Positions 14,725-28,473 of a DNA stretch of 64,000 bases are shown here, one piece after another. The notes below the pieces were generated by a model. It saw only the letters and a list, made by a program, of their open reading frames with translations, ran no database searches and was not told where the DNA came from. The DNA is from Tubulanus polymorphus. Its lineage: Eukaryota > Nemertea > Palaeonemertea > Tubulaniformes > Tubulanidae. The position numbers were made by a program, and so were the translations under genes. Position 1 is the first letter of the stretch, and each line of letters begins with the position of its first letter. The DNA is taken from the NCBI RefSeq assembly GCF_964204645.1, contig NC_134025.1, forward strand, positions 28,054,001 through 28,118,000. Reading direction: 5' to 3'.

Positions 14725-17700
14725 ATGGTTGAGCAAAGAAAACACAGCCACGCCTCACCAGAAATACCTCAATTTGTAACTGTTGAAAATGCGAAGGTTG
14801 TGGCGTTCTCTATGGTGGTTACATTCGTGCTTTACCACGGGCTCATACATCTCAAATACGGTGTGTGTCAATCTATTTTACTTGCAAAAACAAGCTTGTT
14901 TTATGTGTCTAATCATGTATAAATTTCAGATTTTATATCATAATTGCCAATTAATTGTAACTAACTGCTGTGTTATTAGTGAAACCCTTTTGGTTGTAGA
15001 TCTCGATACTGTAACCACATACCTGTATATTTTACATCATATGAATCACAGACAGTTATTTTACTGACTGGTAGTGCGCTTGACATCTGAGTAGTCAGAT
15101 GCAGTCATCTCTCGTAACTGTTAGTAGTTTTCAAATATGGTCGTGGAATCATAAATGAAACCTAAATGAAATATATTTCTTTTGATTTTTAAAGTCCATC
15201 TTTTCGGTTTTTGAACGAGTTGACTGATTGTGAATTAACTAAATTTAGGCCTACTTCAAATTGCAGGGAGTTCTTACGTCGTAAGTTTTTTTTATCCCTC
15301 TGTTTGGAAAGCTTGAAGTTGTGGCCACGTGTAACTTGGCTCTAGTCAAAAGTTTGCATCGAGTTGATTCGGATTTTGTGTCCGTTGAATAATGTGCATG
15401 TTTCGATCTCCACAAAATCTGCCACACACCAATGTTGTTAAACTTAGATCTTTAAAGCCTTTATTTAAATGGCAAGTCTTTAAATCTGGTGAACTAATTC
15501 TCTGCACCCTTTCCCAATAATTGAATATCTGTTTTCAAGTGTGGGTGCCAAACTGTTCCCCCGTACTCTTAGCTAAATGTGATCGTTCTAGAGTTTTTTT
15601 TGTTCAGGTAAAGGAATGGCATATCCATGAGGACAAAAGATCGTTTGCTTGTGGACAAGATTTGTACTTATACATCTCGTAATCATAGCGGCGCGTTGAT
15701 CTCTTAAAGCTGTTGTTAAGGTTGCTAAAAATTCGACCTTTAGGATCAATTTTAAATTGATACCATGAAATATAAGTTACTAAAAGTTGTTGATTGTATG
15801 AAAAGAAATTACTTGTCTTTACAGTCGATAGGTGCTCTGGAATTTTGCCTGTTCAGATTGTGGCATTATAAACACTCTGTTGCTGGTTTGATCACTTTCC
15901 ATTGTCAAGTAAACAAAAATTTCAGCTGATCTAATCTTAGAATTTCCTGATTTTAATGGTTTTCTACTTCCTAAGTTTAATCGGTCGAGTCGTAACTCTG
16001 ATCTCCCTCTGATCTATAGGATGTAGTTAGTTAATAGATAGTTATGTTTTTCGTATCAGTTATCACTATTCATTCCTATAGAATTTCAGTGAATAACCCG
16101 GATATGGACTGATCTACTCTCCGCACGTGCGCACTACTTTCCCGCTACTACTGGTACTTGAAAGATCCCTAGAATTTAGCAAACTAATATAATTTTACTG
16201 AAATGGTTGAAATGTGGACAATCAATCAATATATTTTTGTTTTTTCATATTCCTAAATTGTGTTATTTCTGTGTAATTTCTTTAGGAAGTGACTCTTGCC
16301 AATGGTTATTAAGCGATGGGCGTTTTCAAGGTTATAACGCATGGCAGCCTTACGGTTGTATGATGCATAGATATTCAAAAAGGTAAAAAAATGCCATTAT
16401 CTCCGATCATATTCAATAACTCATGTAATATGAATTTTTAACATCTTTCGCTTGTTATTTTAAACACACTAGTATAATATTGCCTGAGTTCAGCCTAAAT
16501 GATGTTTATTAGCACAGTTCTTATCCTATAAACTGCAACTTTCCTATTTTTATTTACCGCCTAATCATGTTTATCAACCTTAGTATTCAAACACTGTTTA
16601 CGGACAGTTTCCTTAGAATATTTTTGTCAACTTGACTTAACTTTATTACCATTTTCTATTGTGCCCTTCCACAAGAGCATTTATCTGCTTTCTCTTTCAA
16701 CTGCTGCATTTTGAAGTGTCTGCCTCTTTTACAGCACAAATCTTCTACCAAGGAGATGGAATGTTCCATCTTTCAGAAGGGCACAATCTATATCTAGTCT
16801 AGGTCTTTATGTAATGCACAGCATTTCGATTTTTCAGCGATTCCAGGAATTGTATGCATTACATATCTTACTGGGGCGGATATAATCACATAGTATTTCT
16901 GGGTGATTCTCGAATACGACAGCTGTACCACGAGTTTGTCGGAATGTTCTCTAATAAACCACCTCAAAAAGGCAAACAACATCATGACATGCACTTCAGC
17001 GATGAGAAAATCAATTTGAAAGTTGTAAGTAATGAAATCTCCTAGCGGACCTTCAAGGGGCCTAATTTTCCTGCCAAAAAATATTTTTCCTTCGAATTCC
17101 TCATTTTTTGTGGAGAAACAGTTTTTCCCTATTTCAAAAGAGAAACATCAGTCCATTAGCAATAAAATGTTAAATGTCATGAATCATCTGAAATTCTTAT
17201 GTCAGTGTATTTCAGGTCTCCACATCCTTAGTATAAGTTCTGGTTCTGTCACTTAAGAAGTTGATGCCAATTGGATACTTGTGCCCTGTCCAGCCATCTA
17301 AAATTCCTATTTTCATCCATCAAAGAAAATTCGATCCCCCTTCTTTTTTTCAAAGGGACCATTTGACAGTCTGTACTAGCTAACTCTTAACCATTGGTGT
17401 TATGTCTGATTTCGAGGCAAATATTTCAACTTTATTTCAGGATTTCCTATGGCAACCGATGGTCAGCGATACTATGTATAACGTTTACAAATCATGGCTA
17501 AAGATGGAGCCACGTGACCGTCCTAACCTTGTTATAACAGGCAGCGCTACTGTGAGTACCTGTATATAATGGCTAAAACAAATCATCAGTTGTTCACAAT
17601 TTTATCTGAAATTCGTTTTCTGCATTTCTCTTCCACTGCAGTGGAGTGTAAAACTTTCCAATGGAAGCAAAGAATTTTTGGGTAATTTCAAAGGTATGTA

Positions 17701-20700
17701 TAAATGCAACCGCATGTAAACCTTATGTAGAACAAGGTGTTAAAGAGGTGTATTCGATACCATTTCAGTGAATCTCACTTATATTGTGCCCTACTTCAAT
17801 AAACTGAAGTCAACTATGAAAGTTCTGTGGATGTTACAAGGTAAATTGTGTCTGGATATAACTAATATAACAGTATGTGAATCATCAGGTTCGTGGGTAT
17901 CTAATATTTGGTTGATGAATTACAGATCCAGTCGTCGAATCACGTTTAGTTCCCAATCATTCAATGATTACAAATGAACGTATTGATGAATACAATCGAG
18001 CTGCTATCGATATATTGTAAGTATGTGAATATATACACTTAAACACTAAGAATTCAATTTTATGATTGATTAGAAAATAGAATTCATTATGTAGCCTCAA
18101 CAGATTTCAAAATTTCCAAATTTTACGTATCTTATTTTTTGCTGGCTACTTTAGGAGACACAGTACAGCCAAGGTGTGGAGTTCCTCACGTCTGATAACT
18201 CAAGGTTATAATCATGATATGAACGACGGTCTTCATGCCGGACATGTAGCTTTAGACTGGGTAAGTCCAGACCTACTACGTTTCGAATTGCTCAACTCCG
18301 AAAATTAAGAAAAACCTTTAGAATTAGAATTACTTCTACCGATAGTTTGAATCAGTGACTCTTTTTGAGGCAAAATGATTCGTTAGTGATGATTCTTTGA
18401 TCATTTAGTATTTTATGTTGTTTTTAGGATAATCAAATAGTAATGAACATGTACTGTAATGATCATATGGGATATAATGATGGCACGTGTTGTAGCAGTG
18501 CTGAACCAGTGACTAAATTACAAATCTTTGTTGCTGGCTTCTTTTTGTTTTGGTAGGTTTTCAAATGACTTACCGTAATCAAACTGCTGAATCCCAAATC
18601 ATTCGACAAGGCTGAAAATGTATCTTTTGTTTTTCTAGTATTGTGTTATCATTGAGTATGTATATATATAAAAGACGAAATAAAAGAAATGGAAATAAAA
18701 CCAGAAATTCTGTACATTCAGGTAAATCCTAATTTCTTCAAGCATTAATACTCGGGTCTGTATTTTGCTTTCAACGTTGTTGTTAATCTTATTGAACGGT
18801 GACTTTACATATTCAGATAATAATGGTCAAAGATTGGCCAATACCCCACCGACTGTTGGAAAGAACAACGAAGAAGATGTTTATTATATAGTTTTCACCA
18901 ATTTAGCTAGATTGGGAGTTATTATGGCTTATTTCTTTATTTGCGATCGGTGAGTTGAGCTTTCTATAGGAACTATATTTCTCTGACTGAATTGATACTT
19001 ATTACTCGTGCGTTCTTACTGTTTGCTTTTTAGAACAAATTTTTTCATGAAAGAGAACAAAGCTTATACATTGTTGAACTTTTTGTTGCCACTTGGTTAC
19101 GTAATGGTCCTGGGTTTCTTCTTTACCGATAACACCGACAAGGTTAGATTTTTTTTACAAAAAAATCGAATGAAATCTATATTAGAATCTATCTCATGTA
19201 TTTCAACTAAGCCGTGCTAAGTCGTGCATGATACAATTAAAACATCATTTTGAATTGATTCTGTTGGAATATTTCAGACAACGATGTTACATCGTGATCA
19301 GACCGATGAATGGAAAGGTTGGATGCAACTTGTCATTCTGATATATCATATAACTGGAGCTAGCAGAGTAAGTAATGTGTAATTATTTGACTTCAGTTGA
19401 AGTTATGTCTTCATGAACGACAAGTTTTAAGAGATATTTTGTTAGATTTTGACTTCATAATCTGCTGTCTCAGTCAGAAATGTATATTTATCAAGAGTCT
19501 GATTTGTAAATTTCAGGTGCTGCCTATTTATATGCATATCCGTGTTCTAGTCTCGGCATATTTGTTCCTTTCTGGTTATGGTCACTTTCATTATTTCTGG
19601 AGCAAAGGAGAACACAGCCTCAATCGGTTTTGTCAGGTAATTAGCTGTCTATTATAATTTTTCTGTGCATGGCATTGTGTGGATTACCGGTTTGAATTTC
19701 AATTGATTGAATTCAGTTTTATTTGCTTTCAAATATTCATTTATTTTGGCTTGAATTAACTGACTGAATATGTTGTGATAGGTTCCTATTATGGAGTGTG
19801 TGTTTTCGATTCCATTCCTCTCAAACACTTCACTGTTGTTTCACTCTGGTTGTTGGGTTTCATTCAGAAGTTCTCTTCGGTAGTAGAATATATCCTAGTT
19901 AAAGGCACTTCATATTGATTAGTCATTCAGTTAACCTGAACTTTGGTGGAGCGATCTCTATTCTTCACAGATTAATAAAGAATTCAAGTAACAGTAATTA
20001 TTATTATCTATCACTAGTTGAATTAGCCTAAATCTGTATATTAAACACGATATATATTTAAAAGCTTAAACAGAACCAATATTTCAATATGATTTGAACA
20101 TACATTTCAACGCTGTAACGGCATACTCTGAACGTTCGGTTGGTTAAATCATTGGATATCATGAATTACATGTTCAGTGTAATGTTTTGGTCTTTCAGAA
20201 TATTTGTACATCCAGGTCATTTTGGTCTTACCGTCAACACGGTCTACGTAGAGTGGTAGAAGTAAGTTTGATTGTAACGTACACACTCACAGAGCATGGA
20301 CTAACATTTTAATACTGGTTGCTTACCATTCTCCATTCCAGACTCGTGGTATTTGCATATATAATTACTGTTATTCTTGATTTATGATAAATGAATCATC
20401 CCCGTGTGGTTTGAATTTTGCAAATGATTTGTTTATTATTCGTCATTAATTTGTAATTCTCGGTTTTCCAGCACTTAGTAACATTAATATGTTTCATACT
20501 CTTTTCATGTTGGCATGATAAACTTATGTGGAATGGAGAAGCGTTTTTCTTTTATAAATGATGATAACAACACTGTCTGTCATACTTTGAGGGTTTATTC
20601 GAATATATTACCATATGACTTTTATTCTGGTGCCAAATTGTCTTCAGTTTACCATTCATGTGTATTTTGCATCCCATCGAGATTGATTTTTGTGGTTTTT

Positions 20701-22992
20701 GAATTGATTTGCTATTTGTGGGTGGAATGAACATGATGACACATTGATTCAGGGTCCCTATGACTCCTTGGTGCCTTAAAACACTTCTTCAAAATGAAAA
20801 ATGTTTATAAAGGTGCTTGAAACTCCTTTGATTTGAGCAAAATGCCTAAAACTTCAATTTCGAGAAATAGCATTTAGATACTTCAGATGTTTATTAGTTT
20901 AGTACATGAGACTGCACCTAATTCAGTAGTTGCAAGCAGGATCTTTTTGTTCTCTAATTAGGCAGTTACCGAATTAGAAATCAAGTTTACTAGTGTCGAG
21001 GATAGATATTTATGTGTAAAACCATCAAATATATAGTTTATGTAAATAAACAGTACCGAGTGGGATATGAAAGTGATGTGGATGCATCCTTGAAATATGA
21101 AATTTACTCCTTTGAAACTCCTCGAAAACTCCTTATATCCAGGAATAACTGATCTGTAGGGACCCATGTTCAATCCATGTGTATTTACTTGAATTTATTG
21201 TCATTATGTTTGTTGCCTTGATGTGATTGTTGCTTTACACAAACTGCTTATTTTACACAGTATATTTCACCTCGGCATATAGCAATAGTGGTGTTTGGTA
21301 ACCGAAATTCATTTCAAAATTATATATAGGAAATATATGTTTCATGTTCTCTTATTTTTTTTCAGGTTCTGTTCCGTATGAACATGTTGGTGGTCACATT
21401 ATGTTTCGTGATGAACAGACCGTATCAGTTTTACTATTTTGTTCCATTGATATCTTTTTGGTTCATCATCATATATGTAGTACTGTCAGTATGGCCTCGG
21501 TTATCAGCTAGCAGTGCTGAAGGTAATGTAAACCAATTCAATCAATATGCTTTAATAAGAGTTCAAAATCTGTTTACGGACTCAAATCTGTAGTTATTCT
21601 ATCTGCCAATCCCAAACTCTGAACTCTGTTCTTTTGTTTCAGCTAATATTTTTCACTATTTGTATATGATGGTGAAGTTTTTAGTGCTCATTCTAATCGT
21701 TACTTTGCTGTACGTTTCTGAGGTAAAACATCGACTTCTTGCTCAAATAAGAAAGAAAGGTAACACGTGAATTTTGAGCTCATTCATTTATTTCTGTTTT
21801 GTTTGTAGGTCTTGTTTGAGAAGATATTCTTGACAAATCCATTCAAAGCTTTTTTTGTGACGTTGGATGATTCGTTGCATGAATGGCGTTTTCGTTGGCA
21901 GTTGGATAGATACGTGAGTTTTTGATATTTAACATATTTTCTCTACTGAAATCGAGATAAATACGAGCAAATTTCTACTTCTATTTCCAGAGTTTTATAT
22001 ACGGAATGATATTTGCATTTGTTTACATGATACTGAAGCATTTTCGATTGATAAACGACGAAGGGGAAGAAACTCTATTTTCTAGGACGGTGTCATTTAT
22101 CGTAGCCGGGTGCTCCGTACTCGGAATAGCTGTAAGTATGCTCTATATCTTCACTCATGTAGATAACCATAAATACACAAAGAGAATATACATACTCTTT
22201 ATATATTTTTGACGTAACCTATGTTACCTTTTTATGCCGACATTGTTGAATAATTTCAGGGGTACGCCGTGTTTTCAGTATTATGTAGAAGCAAACAAGA
22301 ATGTAACGAACTTCATCCATACCTCACATTTTTACCCGTAAGTCAATATTCTATAATTGAATTCTACGATGTTCTACCGGATATCTGATGTTTGTTTGTT
22401 GAACTGTGAAATTCACGGGGCCAGTCTTAAAATACGTATTGTAATGTATGCACAATTTTGCCTATTTTCGTAGGACGAAGTCATCGGTTTTTCCCCGTTC
22501 ACTGTGGATGCATACCTACTTAACGAATGATCCCTGAATTGAAAATCCCTCTTTTTTCAGATTGTATCGTATATATTCCTTCGTAATACATGGGGAAGTT
22601 TAAGGTCTCGTTACAGTTCATTCTTCGCTTGGTTCGGAAAAATATCGTTGGAGGTAAATTATTTGTTTCTTTACGGATTTCTGCTACATCGAATGAACGA
22701 ATCACTGAATGTATTTCCGTTTTGTATCTCGTTGTAGTTATTCATCGCTCAGTATCACATCTGGCTCGCGGCCGATACTCACGGAGTTCTAGTTCTCATT
22801 CCGAGCAATCAAGTTCTCAATATAATCATAACGACATTTATATTCGTGTGCACGTGTCACGAAATCCATAAAGTCACCGAGACGTTGACAAAATACGCGA
22901 TTCCAACCGATTGGAAGTTGGTTCTGCGCAACGTCGTATGCTTTACGATCATTCTGATACCGATCGGATGGACACACGGCGTGTTTTCATAG
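14725..22992 (+). CDS. CASD1: CASD1-like sialate 9-O-acetyltransferase
   Basis: CASD1 is a Golgi multipass enzyme that transfers acetyl groups from acetyl-CoA to sialic acid (CMP-Neu5Ac). Coding exons: 14725-14860, 16286-16382, 16838-17024, 17441-17551, 17642-17693, 17769-17840, 17926-18016, 18155-18260, 18428-18552, 18639-18721, 18817-18949, 19034-19142, 19278-19367, 19517-19636, 21366-21522, 21643-21722, 21809-21913, 21991-22131, 22260-22337, 22561-22653 and 22738-22992. All phases close, giving about 806 residues (human 797). An N-terminal signal anchor is followed by a luminal SGNH-type domain: the nucleophile Ser102 in [10 protein letters not shown], and Asp273 and His276 in DGLH. Then comes a Cas1p/acyltransferase-3 membrane domain with many hydrophobic helices and the near-invariant [41 protein letters not shown] and [15 protein letters not shown]. 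Start: the ATG at 14725 gives the expected short cytosolic tail. AATAAA at 23384 is the likely poly(A) signal. Confidence 0.95.
20750..21167. mobile_element. Possible hAT-like MITE in CASD1 intron
   Basis: Within the 1.7-kb intron 19637-21365 a segment starts CAGGGTCCCTA and ends TAGGGACCC, inverted repeats of nine to ten bases. The interior repeats ACTCCTTTGA/AACTCCT motifs several times and has no coding capacity. Such ends and ACTCCTTG-type interiors recall non-autonomous hAT elements of marine invertebrates. I could not see a convincing 8-bp target duplication, so the call is tentative. Confidence 0.4.
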
Positions 22993-23804
22993 ATATTCAT
23001 GGATTATTATTTACCCAGCGATAGTCAATGTCGGATACGACTCTATCTTCCTCACCTGTATCCTATTGTAAATGTGCGTGAGAGTGCGTGTTATAAAAAA
23101 AGTTATTTTTGCTGTGATGTGCTTTAAAAAACCAGTTTTGTTTTGTGATATCTAATTCTCTTTGTTCTTTTTTAGTTTTCTTAAATTTTCTTATAATGTA
23201 TATACTGTATATAGCATATATGAATGTATCGTTATTATTACCGTATATACACATGGATGTACAATATAATCAATTGATGACAGTAAAATCAAACTGTTTT
23301 ACATTTATTTGAAATTTCCTTTTACATCAACTGTAATACAAACATTGTATTCTGATCTCCATGAGGATATAAATTATTTCAAAAATAAATTTGTCATTTT
23401 ATAGTATACTATAATGGTCCCTTTTTGTTTGTATTTTTTCTGACGATGCATTCATGGCATAACACACTGCGACGGATGGCGAATAAAAAGTCATGAGGAT
23501 CTTTAAAAACTGGTTTCAGGATTCGTATTGATCGTAGAATTTACTGGTCTAGGTACACTGTCTGTGCAGGTGAAACTGACAATAGAATAAACCTGTTATA
23601 CCGGAATGAAAAAAAGGAACTTGACAAACGGTTTCGAATTTCACCGCGGCTATACATTACGTACATTGAAAAAAACTGCTAGCCTTTATATAATATAGCC
23701 TGCATATGATTAGAGGACGTTAATTGATTTGAAAGGCTATCTCATATTCTCTATAACTGGCAGTAATACTACAGCTATAATTCCTACTGGATGCTTTATT
23801 TATA
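22993..23804 (+). other. CASD1 3' UTR and upstream region of the calmodulin-like gene
   Basis: This is AT-rich non-coding sequence. AATAAA at 23384-23389 likely ends the CASD1 transcript. The rest, about 400 bp, should contain the promoter and 5' UTR of the calmodulin-like gene. No independent gene is supported. Confidence 0.6.
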
Positions 23805-25141
23805 ATGGTAAGTGTTATCTTTGTAGAAGACAAAATCTATCTTTTCTTAAAGCAAAACGAAAATCACAGGTGGATTACCTGGTAGGTCTTCCCATTCCGG
23901 CTTATCTAAAATAAGAGCGAAGAACATTTCTGAACACATTCATATCACAGACATTTCACATGTGGTGAGCTTACTTTTTAAACATGATTTACATTCGGAT
24001 TACAAGATCTATCTTTGCTATGGAAGTGTGTGTCAATAATTAGCTGATTTCATCTTGATCTGAATATCATTCTAAATTCATATTATGCGGTGGAATTACA
24101 TTTTCTATTTCGCCATATATTTGGCAATGTACACGTATTTTGTATGTAAAAAGTAACAATTCGATCGCAATCATTTCAGAATATCATTTTATGTCATATC
24201 AACATGTGCGTATGATAGGTAGTAGTAAACCGATTCGCTACATATAAATTATCAATGTTCTCTCACGTTTCAGGATTTTTTATCAGAAGAACAGATTGCA
24301 GGTAGATCATATTACATAAAATAAATCAGAGTTTACTAATGCGTCGTCGTTAAAGCTCCGTGCATGGCTAGTCCTAGTTCTGACATCTTGTGGCCCGTTC
24401 GTTGAAGGTTATCAACCGAAAAACAATTTTCCTTGTACGGTTTTTTGTTTTCAGAATTTAGAGAAGCATTTTCTATTTTTGATAAAGACGGAGACGGTAC
24501 AATTACAACTAGGGAGCTCGGTACTGTCATGCGGTCATTAGGTCAAGACCCTTCCGAATCTGAACTACAAGACATGATTAACGATGTTGATATTGATGGT
24601 ATTAACCGAATTATTTCTTTTCAAACATTCATTTCATTTTCACGGTGTTAATTAAAGAGATGACGTGAATACAGACAAGTTGGCCGGAAAGTCAATCTTC
24701 GTAAAACATCTAAGCTAATCGTGGTGTGGTATCAAATCTCTAGGCATTTCTAATTAAATTAGGTAATGGAACGATCGAATTTCCTGAGTTTTTGAAATTG
24801 ATTGCTGGTAAACTAAACCAGCCAGATGCAGAGGAGGAAATCAAACAAGCTTTCCAAGTGTTTGATAAAGATGGCAACGGATTCATCAGTGCAGATGAAC
24901 TGAGAAACGTCATGGCTAATCTGGGAGAGACACTCACGCCACAAGAAGTCGAAGAAATGATCAACGAGGCAGATGTTGATGGAGATGGGCAAATTAATTA
25001 TGACGGTAATAAAATAAAATGTCAAAGGCTAGAAAAAAATTATGTCTTCTATATTTCGCCGCAGATCATACAGCATAAGTCGCATAATTCATAAAAGAAA
25101 TGTCTATTTCAGAATTTGTAAAAATGATGGTATCGTATTAA
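23805..25141 (+). CDS. Calmodulin-like protein with four EF-hands
   Basis: This is a small calcium sensor of the calmodulin superfamily. Secure exons are 24274-24301, 24455-24598, 24763-25005 and 25113-25141. The first starts in phase 0 with DFLSEEQIA, so a preceding exon must supply the Met. The ATG at 23805-23807 is followed directly by a strong donor (ATG|GTAAGT), matching the conserved animal calmodulin intron immediately after the initiator codon; this first exon is inferred. The predicted protein is 148 residues. All four calcium loops are complete: [36 protein letters not shown] and [12 protein letters not shown]. Regions between the loops differ from canonical calmodulin ([16 protein letters not shown] in the central linker, end KMMVSY), so this is a divergent paralogue and not the near-invariant calmodulin. 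AATAAA lies at 25300-25305. Confidence 0.87.
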
Positions 25142-26693
25142 AACACGGGGAAAAAAGATGTGTGTTTTACGAATTTTGACAACAATTTTTACCAGAGTAC
25201 AAATCTACGGAACCGATTGTCGTAAATGATTTTATTCAATATTTTAGGGAGAAATGCTTCATCTTTATTGTAAATAGAATAATTTTTTCATTACTTGTAA
25301 ATAAAATTCAAAAATTTTCATATTGATTCTATAGATCTATTCTATTTCGGCAGAGTAGAGGAACACGAACCCGATGATAAAAAATGTGCATGTTGGAACA
25401 TGGAAATGAGAGTTATATACACGGTGTCTCAAAATGTGACCGTGGGTCATAATTTTCGAAAAATGTTCGTGTTACACAGAGCCTGGATATCTCGATATAT
25501 ATTCCATACTTCAAAATTCGGACATTTCCGTCCAAGGTGCCGCACACAAAAAAAATCACCCACCCTTTTAAGATATCTTGAAGAAATACATCCTAAAAGA
25601 TGGAAATTCCTAGGATGAGTGTCAAACTTGCATATTTTAACTATCCCGGCTTCTGATCAGGCATGGTCCCGAGCCCCAAATCCGGCTCCGAATATACCGT
25701 CTTAAAATTAAGAGAAAACAATATTCGAAACTGATTCCCGTAGTAGAATATCCCATGTAAAGCGATGGGTTGAGCGCCAAGCGTTGGGCTCGCGTTGGAT
25801 CTGAAGGTTGCATACGACGGCGTTCACCGCATTTAAAACACAGTTGAGCGCAGAAATCGACTGTTCAGCTGGTCCCGTAGGAATAAGTTTTCATTTTAGG
25901 TGTTAATCTCCTCATGCGTAATCGAGTTCTCTAAGCTTCTTCCTCCGAATACTCGAGTAATGTGACAGGGATCACGCCTCGTATTCTCGAGAACCGTATG
26001 AACTCCGCTGATTGAAAAATATCGGGTAAAAGTGTTGTTTGCTGGCGTAAACTCATCGCTAAGGGTTTATATTGAATGTAAGAATATTCAACATCAATGA
26101 AACAATACAATTTGTCTTAAAATGCATTTTATTTTCATCATAACTTAATAAGAATTAACAAAATTGATTGAGGTCTTTTCTTTTGTTCATCCCTCCTCCG
26201 CCTCCCTCCTGTTGTCCTTCCTTCAGACACAGACAGGCTTCACTTTTTACCATCTTCTAGAGACTCAGGCCTGAGACATATAAATTCATTTTCCCACATG
26301 CCTTTTTCTTCTATTTAGAGAGACTAAATTAATCATAATTATATTTTATATGAAGTTAATTAGGCCTTCAATCCCGACCCAGTCACGTCATGTAGGGTAC
26401 AACACAATATTATTGCCCTGCTATATTGCTACTGTAGTGTTAAGTTGTTGTTGAACTAGACCAAGCTAAATGCTGTCTGTGGGGTAACATACTAGTTCTG
26501 GCCCTAACACCTCATGTAGGCCTAGGTGATACAAATAATGTATTGAATAATAAGCAAATGCCTCGTAGACAATTTTTGGTACATGAAATATGAGATGACA
26601 TATTTCAATTGATTAAAATGTTCACGAAAAGTCAGCGGTTTCAAATTCAACAGTTTCATATTCGTTTTTACAGATAGTATTGAGCAGGTCTCT
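25142..26693 (+). other. Calmodulin-like 3' UTR, spacer and UBE2E 5' region
   Basis: There is no supported coding sequence. The poly(A) signal at 25300 closes the upstream gene. The remainder must contain the UBE2E promoter and at least one non-coding 5' exon, because a splice acceptor (TTTTTACAG) lies about 21 bases before the UBE2E ATG. A CpG-containing stretch around 25760-26000 is a candidate promoter region. Confidence 0.5.
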
Positions 26694-26696
26694 ATG

Positions 26697-27569
<873 letters not shown>

Positions 27570-28473
27570 TGTGTGACGCGTTTAATTCAAACTGATGATC
27601 AGTAATGATTACATTAGCTCTTTCATATCAGTGTTTAGTATTAGTAGACATTTTTTGATGTTGTATCCTGCATAGATTAATACTGCACTATTAATTGACA
27701 AGTGCAATAGGAATTATGTCGACGATTCTAAATCCATGTGTTACACGTATTATGTGGATATTTGCATTTATAGTTGTATTTGATGCAATACTACTCTGCA
27801 CTAGTGGTATTGTAAGTATGACATTCTTCAATATGGATTTCTTTTGTTTGCGAGTGAACAAATTATAATGCCTTAACGGTAATAAATGCCTTTTAGAATA
27901 GTGAAGGTTTAACGAAATGAGTATTAAGCTGGCTTTATTTAGCTGTATATAAATGATAATGTATTTTTCAGTGTTTATAAATAAACCTCATTACAGTATC
28001 TGTACTTGACTGGAATTTTACTTATGAATGTTAGACCATTCTTTTTTTAGATAAACGTACATTTGTGCGCACTGCCTTGGAATTTTTTACTAAACAAGTT
28101 TTAGACAAAAAATTATGATGTTCTCCACCGGAAAATGTTGCCTTTGTAAAGATAGCTGTTTTGCTTATCCTAATAAAGTATTGATATTGTAAATGTATTT
28201 GGATCTTGTCTATTTACGAGGAACTAGCAACTAGCACCACCTTCAGGATGTTATGAGAACTAGTTCGTATGTAGCCTCCGACAAACACAGAAAATTGAGC
28301 ATAGTTAAAAGCCTTTATATGTGTAAAAATATTTATTCGGGATATAAATTATTGAAGTTTACAAAAGAAAGTCCAATGAAAATAGAAAACACTCCATCAG
28401 CAATTTTAAAATATCTGAATACTATATGTAAATATAGATATCACACTTCAATGATTACAATGCTATGGTTCAC
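27570..28473. other. Convergent 3' UTRs of UBE2E and the ankyrin gene
   Basis: AATAAA motifs near 27978 and near 28173 are candidate UBE2E poly(A) signals. On the minus strand the ankyrin gene has AATAAA at 28337-28332, about 137 bases after its stop. No further gene is supported, and the open frame at 28253-28573 on the plus strand is antisense to the ankyrin 3' end. Confidence 0.6.
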
